Shown: positions 6,559 through 7,657 of the stretch, piece by piece
Position numbering within the stretch: the stretch's first letter is position 1
Layout of the letters: every line of letters starts with the position of its first letter
Assembly: GCA_002405445.1 (NCBI GenBank)
Contig: DHLV01000108.1
Span: forward strand, 765-8,421
DNA length: 7,657 bases
Source: Flammeovirgaceae bacterium UBA4659
Lineage (GTDB): Bacteria; Bacteroidota; Bacteroidia; Cytophagales; Cyclobacteriaceae
Direction: 5' to 3'
Translations under genes and position numbers: made by a program
The notes under the pieces: model-generated
Databases searched by the model: none
What the model was told of the DNA's origin: nothing
The model's input: the letters and a program-made list of their open reading frames with translations, nothing else

Positions 6559-6569
6559 TTTAAAAACTG

Positions 6570-6577
6570 TTAATTTG
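6570..6577 (+). promoter_or_regulatory. Possible -7 element for the acyl-CoA oxidase/dehydrogenase gene
   Basis: TTAATTTG has one mismatch to TAnnTTTG and lies 22 bases before the ATG at 6600, which would give a leader of roughly 15-20 bases. It lies in the same 56-bp divergent gap as the opposing promoter. The match is weak in an AT-rich stretch. Confidence 0.3.
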
Positions 6578-6599
6578 TAGAGATTCAAAAATACAAGCT

Positions 6600-7657
6600 A
6601 TGCTCCACTCACCCTACTTGCAAGCCAATCCATCGTTGTACGTTTTTTTGCCGTTGTTTTACACGGTCTGGTCAGACGCCATCCTCACCCCAAGCGAAAT
6701 CGCAACCATTGAGGGCTTGATCAACAGCCAAGGTTGGCTGACCAAAAGCGAACATGGTTTTTTGGTATCACAATTAAACCCTGCCGCTCCGCCCACGGCC
6801 GATGAACTGATGGAGTGGAAAGATGAAATCAAAAATGCAGCCGAGCTTACCACAGGCAAAACGTTGGTCGACATCGGCCTTAAGCTGGTGGAATTGAAAG
6901 GTGGTAATATTGGCGTTGAAGTACTGAAAGCAAAACCAAGCTTGGCCAATATCGAAGCAACGCTGGGGTTCATCAGCCACGAGGCCGCCTTCAACTTTCA
7001 ATCCGTAGGCAGATCAACCGTTACGCATCAGCAGGCCACACAAAAAACATTTGATGTAAACGCCATGACGCGTTTGCTGGATGGAAAAAATGCAGCCACC
7101 ATCCGCAAAGTAAAAACCATCATCACCGATCCCGAATTTCAATACGTTGACCCAAGCAACTTAGACGCTTACCGCGAGCGTGTGCTCGACTGGTGCCAAT
7201 TGCTGGCGGGGCAGGGATTTGGTGCGATGGCCTACCCAAAAGAATATGGAGGCCAAGGCGACATGGCGGCCTACTTTGCTATTATGGAAACCTTGAGCTA
7301 CCACGATTTAAGCATGGTGATCAAATTTGGTGTGCAATTTGGGTTGTGGGGCATGAGTGTTTACTTTTTGGGAACAGAGAAACACCACAAAAAATATTTG
7401 AAAGACATCGGCACGTTGGATTTGCCCGGTTGCTTTGCCATGACGGAAACACACCATGGCAGCAACGTGAAAGGAATTGAAACTACCGCTACTTATCAAC
7501 ACGCCACCAAAACGTTGGTGATCAATACGCCACATGCTTTCGCGAAAAAAGAATACATCGGCAACGCAGCCAAGCATGGCGAAATGGCTACCGTGTTTGT
7601 GAAGTTGATCATTGACGGAAAAGACTATGGCGTGAGTGCCGTGGTGGTGCCATTGCG
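6600..7657 (+). CDS. Acyl-CoA oxidase/dehydrogenase-like flavoprotein, 3' end cut off by the window edge
   Basis: The frame is open from ATG 6600 to the right edge (352 codons plus two bases, no stop). Residues 1-150 form an N-terminal extension without a motif I recognise. From about 160 the sequence follows the acyl-CoA dehydrogenase/oxidase N-terminal helical domain: GFGAMAYPKEYGGQGDMAAY at about 203-222, then METLSYHDLSMVIKFGVQFG. The middle beta domain follows, with CFAMTETHHGSNVKGIETTA at 278-297; TET-x-x-GSN is the FAD/substrate-side motif. This segment resembles peroxisomal acyl-CoA oxidases (TELGHGTNVQGLETTATYD, as I recall it) more than classical dehydrogenases. The C-terminal helical domain and catalytic glutamate lie outside the window, so oxidase and dehydrogenase cannot be separated. 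The expected role is FAD-dependent alpha,beta-oxidation of fatty acyl-CoA in the cytoplasm. It is divergent from the beta-barrel gene. Confidence 0.88.
   Translation, partial: MLHSPYLQANPSLYVFLPLFYTVWSDAILTPSEIATIEGLINSQGWLTKSEHGFLVSQLNPAAPPTADELMEWKDEIKNAAELTTGKTLVDIGLKLVELKGGNIGVEVLKAKPSLANIEATLGFISHEAAFNFQSVGRSTVTHQQATQKTFDVNAMTRLLDGKNAATIRKVKTIITDPEFQYVDPSNLDAYRERVLDWCQLLAGQGFGAMAYPKEYGGQGDMAAYFAIMETLSYHDLSMVIKFGVQFGLWGMSVYFLGTEKHHKKYLKDIGTLDLPGCFAMTETHHGSNVKGIETTATYQHATKTLVINTPHAFAKKEYIGNAAKHGEMATVFVKLIIDGKDYGVSAVVVPL

Noticed and set aside
1..7657. A new defence, mobile or biosynthetic system
   Set aside because: There is no nuclease, integrase, transposase, toxin-antitoxin pair, CRISPR repeat or biosynthetic cluster; the genes look like ordinary chromosomal envelope and metabolic genes.

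Overview
The window looks like chromosome from a member of the Bacteroidota, most likely a Cytophagales-type bacterium. Four things point that way. Several genes are preceded by the Bacteroidota -7 element TAnnTTTG a few bases before the ATG, with no Shine-Dalgarno sequence. There are carboxypeptidase-regulatory-like (CRD) domains on envelope proteins, and a PD40/CRD/OmpA protein like the type IX secretion component PorE. There is also a small four-helix 'cytochrome B-like' membrane protein of a kind I know from this phylum. The assignment is by content only; no rRNA or marker-gene comparison was possible.

Layout: eight protein genes cover almost everything, and no gap exceeds about 190 bases. 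From left to right they are: (1) a CRD-domain envelope protein on the minus strand, cut by the left edge; (2) a DUF2007-like/zinc-ribbon protein on the plus strand; (3) a gap of about 180 bp between convergent genes, holding an imperfect palindromic repeat with a strong GC-rich hairpin at its centre; (4) a minus-strand pair, a four-helix membrane protein followed by a PD40-CRD-CRD-OmpA protein; (5) a plus-strand pair 4 bp apart, a pentameric ligand-gated ion channel (pLGIC)-like protein followed by cinA; (6) an outer-membrane beta-barrel candidate on the minus strand; (7) an acyl-CoA oxidase/dehydrogenase on the plus strand, cut by the right edge. Transcription direction alternates, giving three divergent promoter regions (609-714, 3519-3607, 6544-6599) and two convergent junctions (1102-1283, 5817-5835).

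How the genes relate: four are envelope or membrane proteins (the CRD protein, PD40/OmpA protein, four-helix protein and beta-barrel), and the channel-like protein makes a fifth. CinA (nicotinamide nucleotide salvage) and the acyl-CoA enzyme (fatty-acid oxidation) are metabolic. Apart from the two short same-strand pairs, nothing suggests one dedicated pathway. I see no tRNA, rRNA, CRISPR array, transposase, phage gene or defence cassette. The most interesting object is the pLGIC-like protein at 3608-4558, whose pore helix is atypical. I do not see a clear-cut new multi-gene system here.
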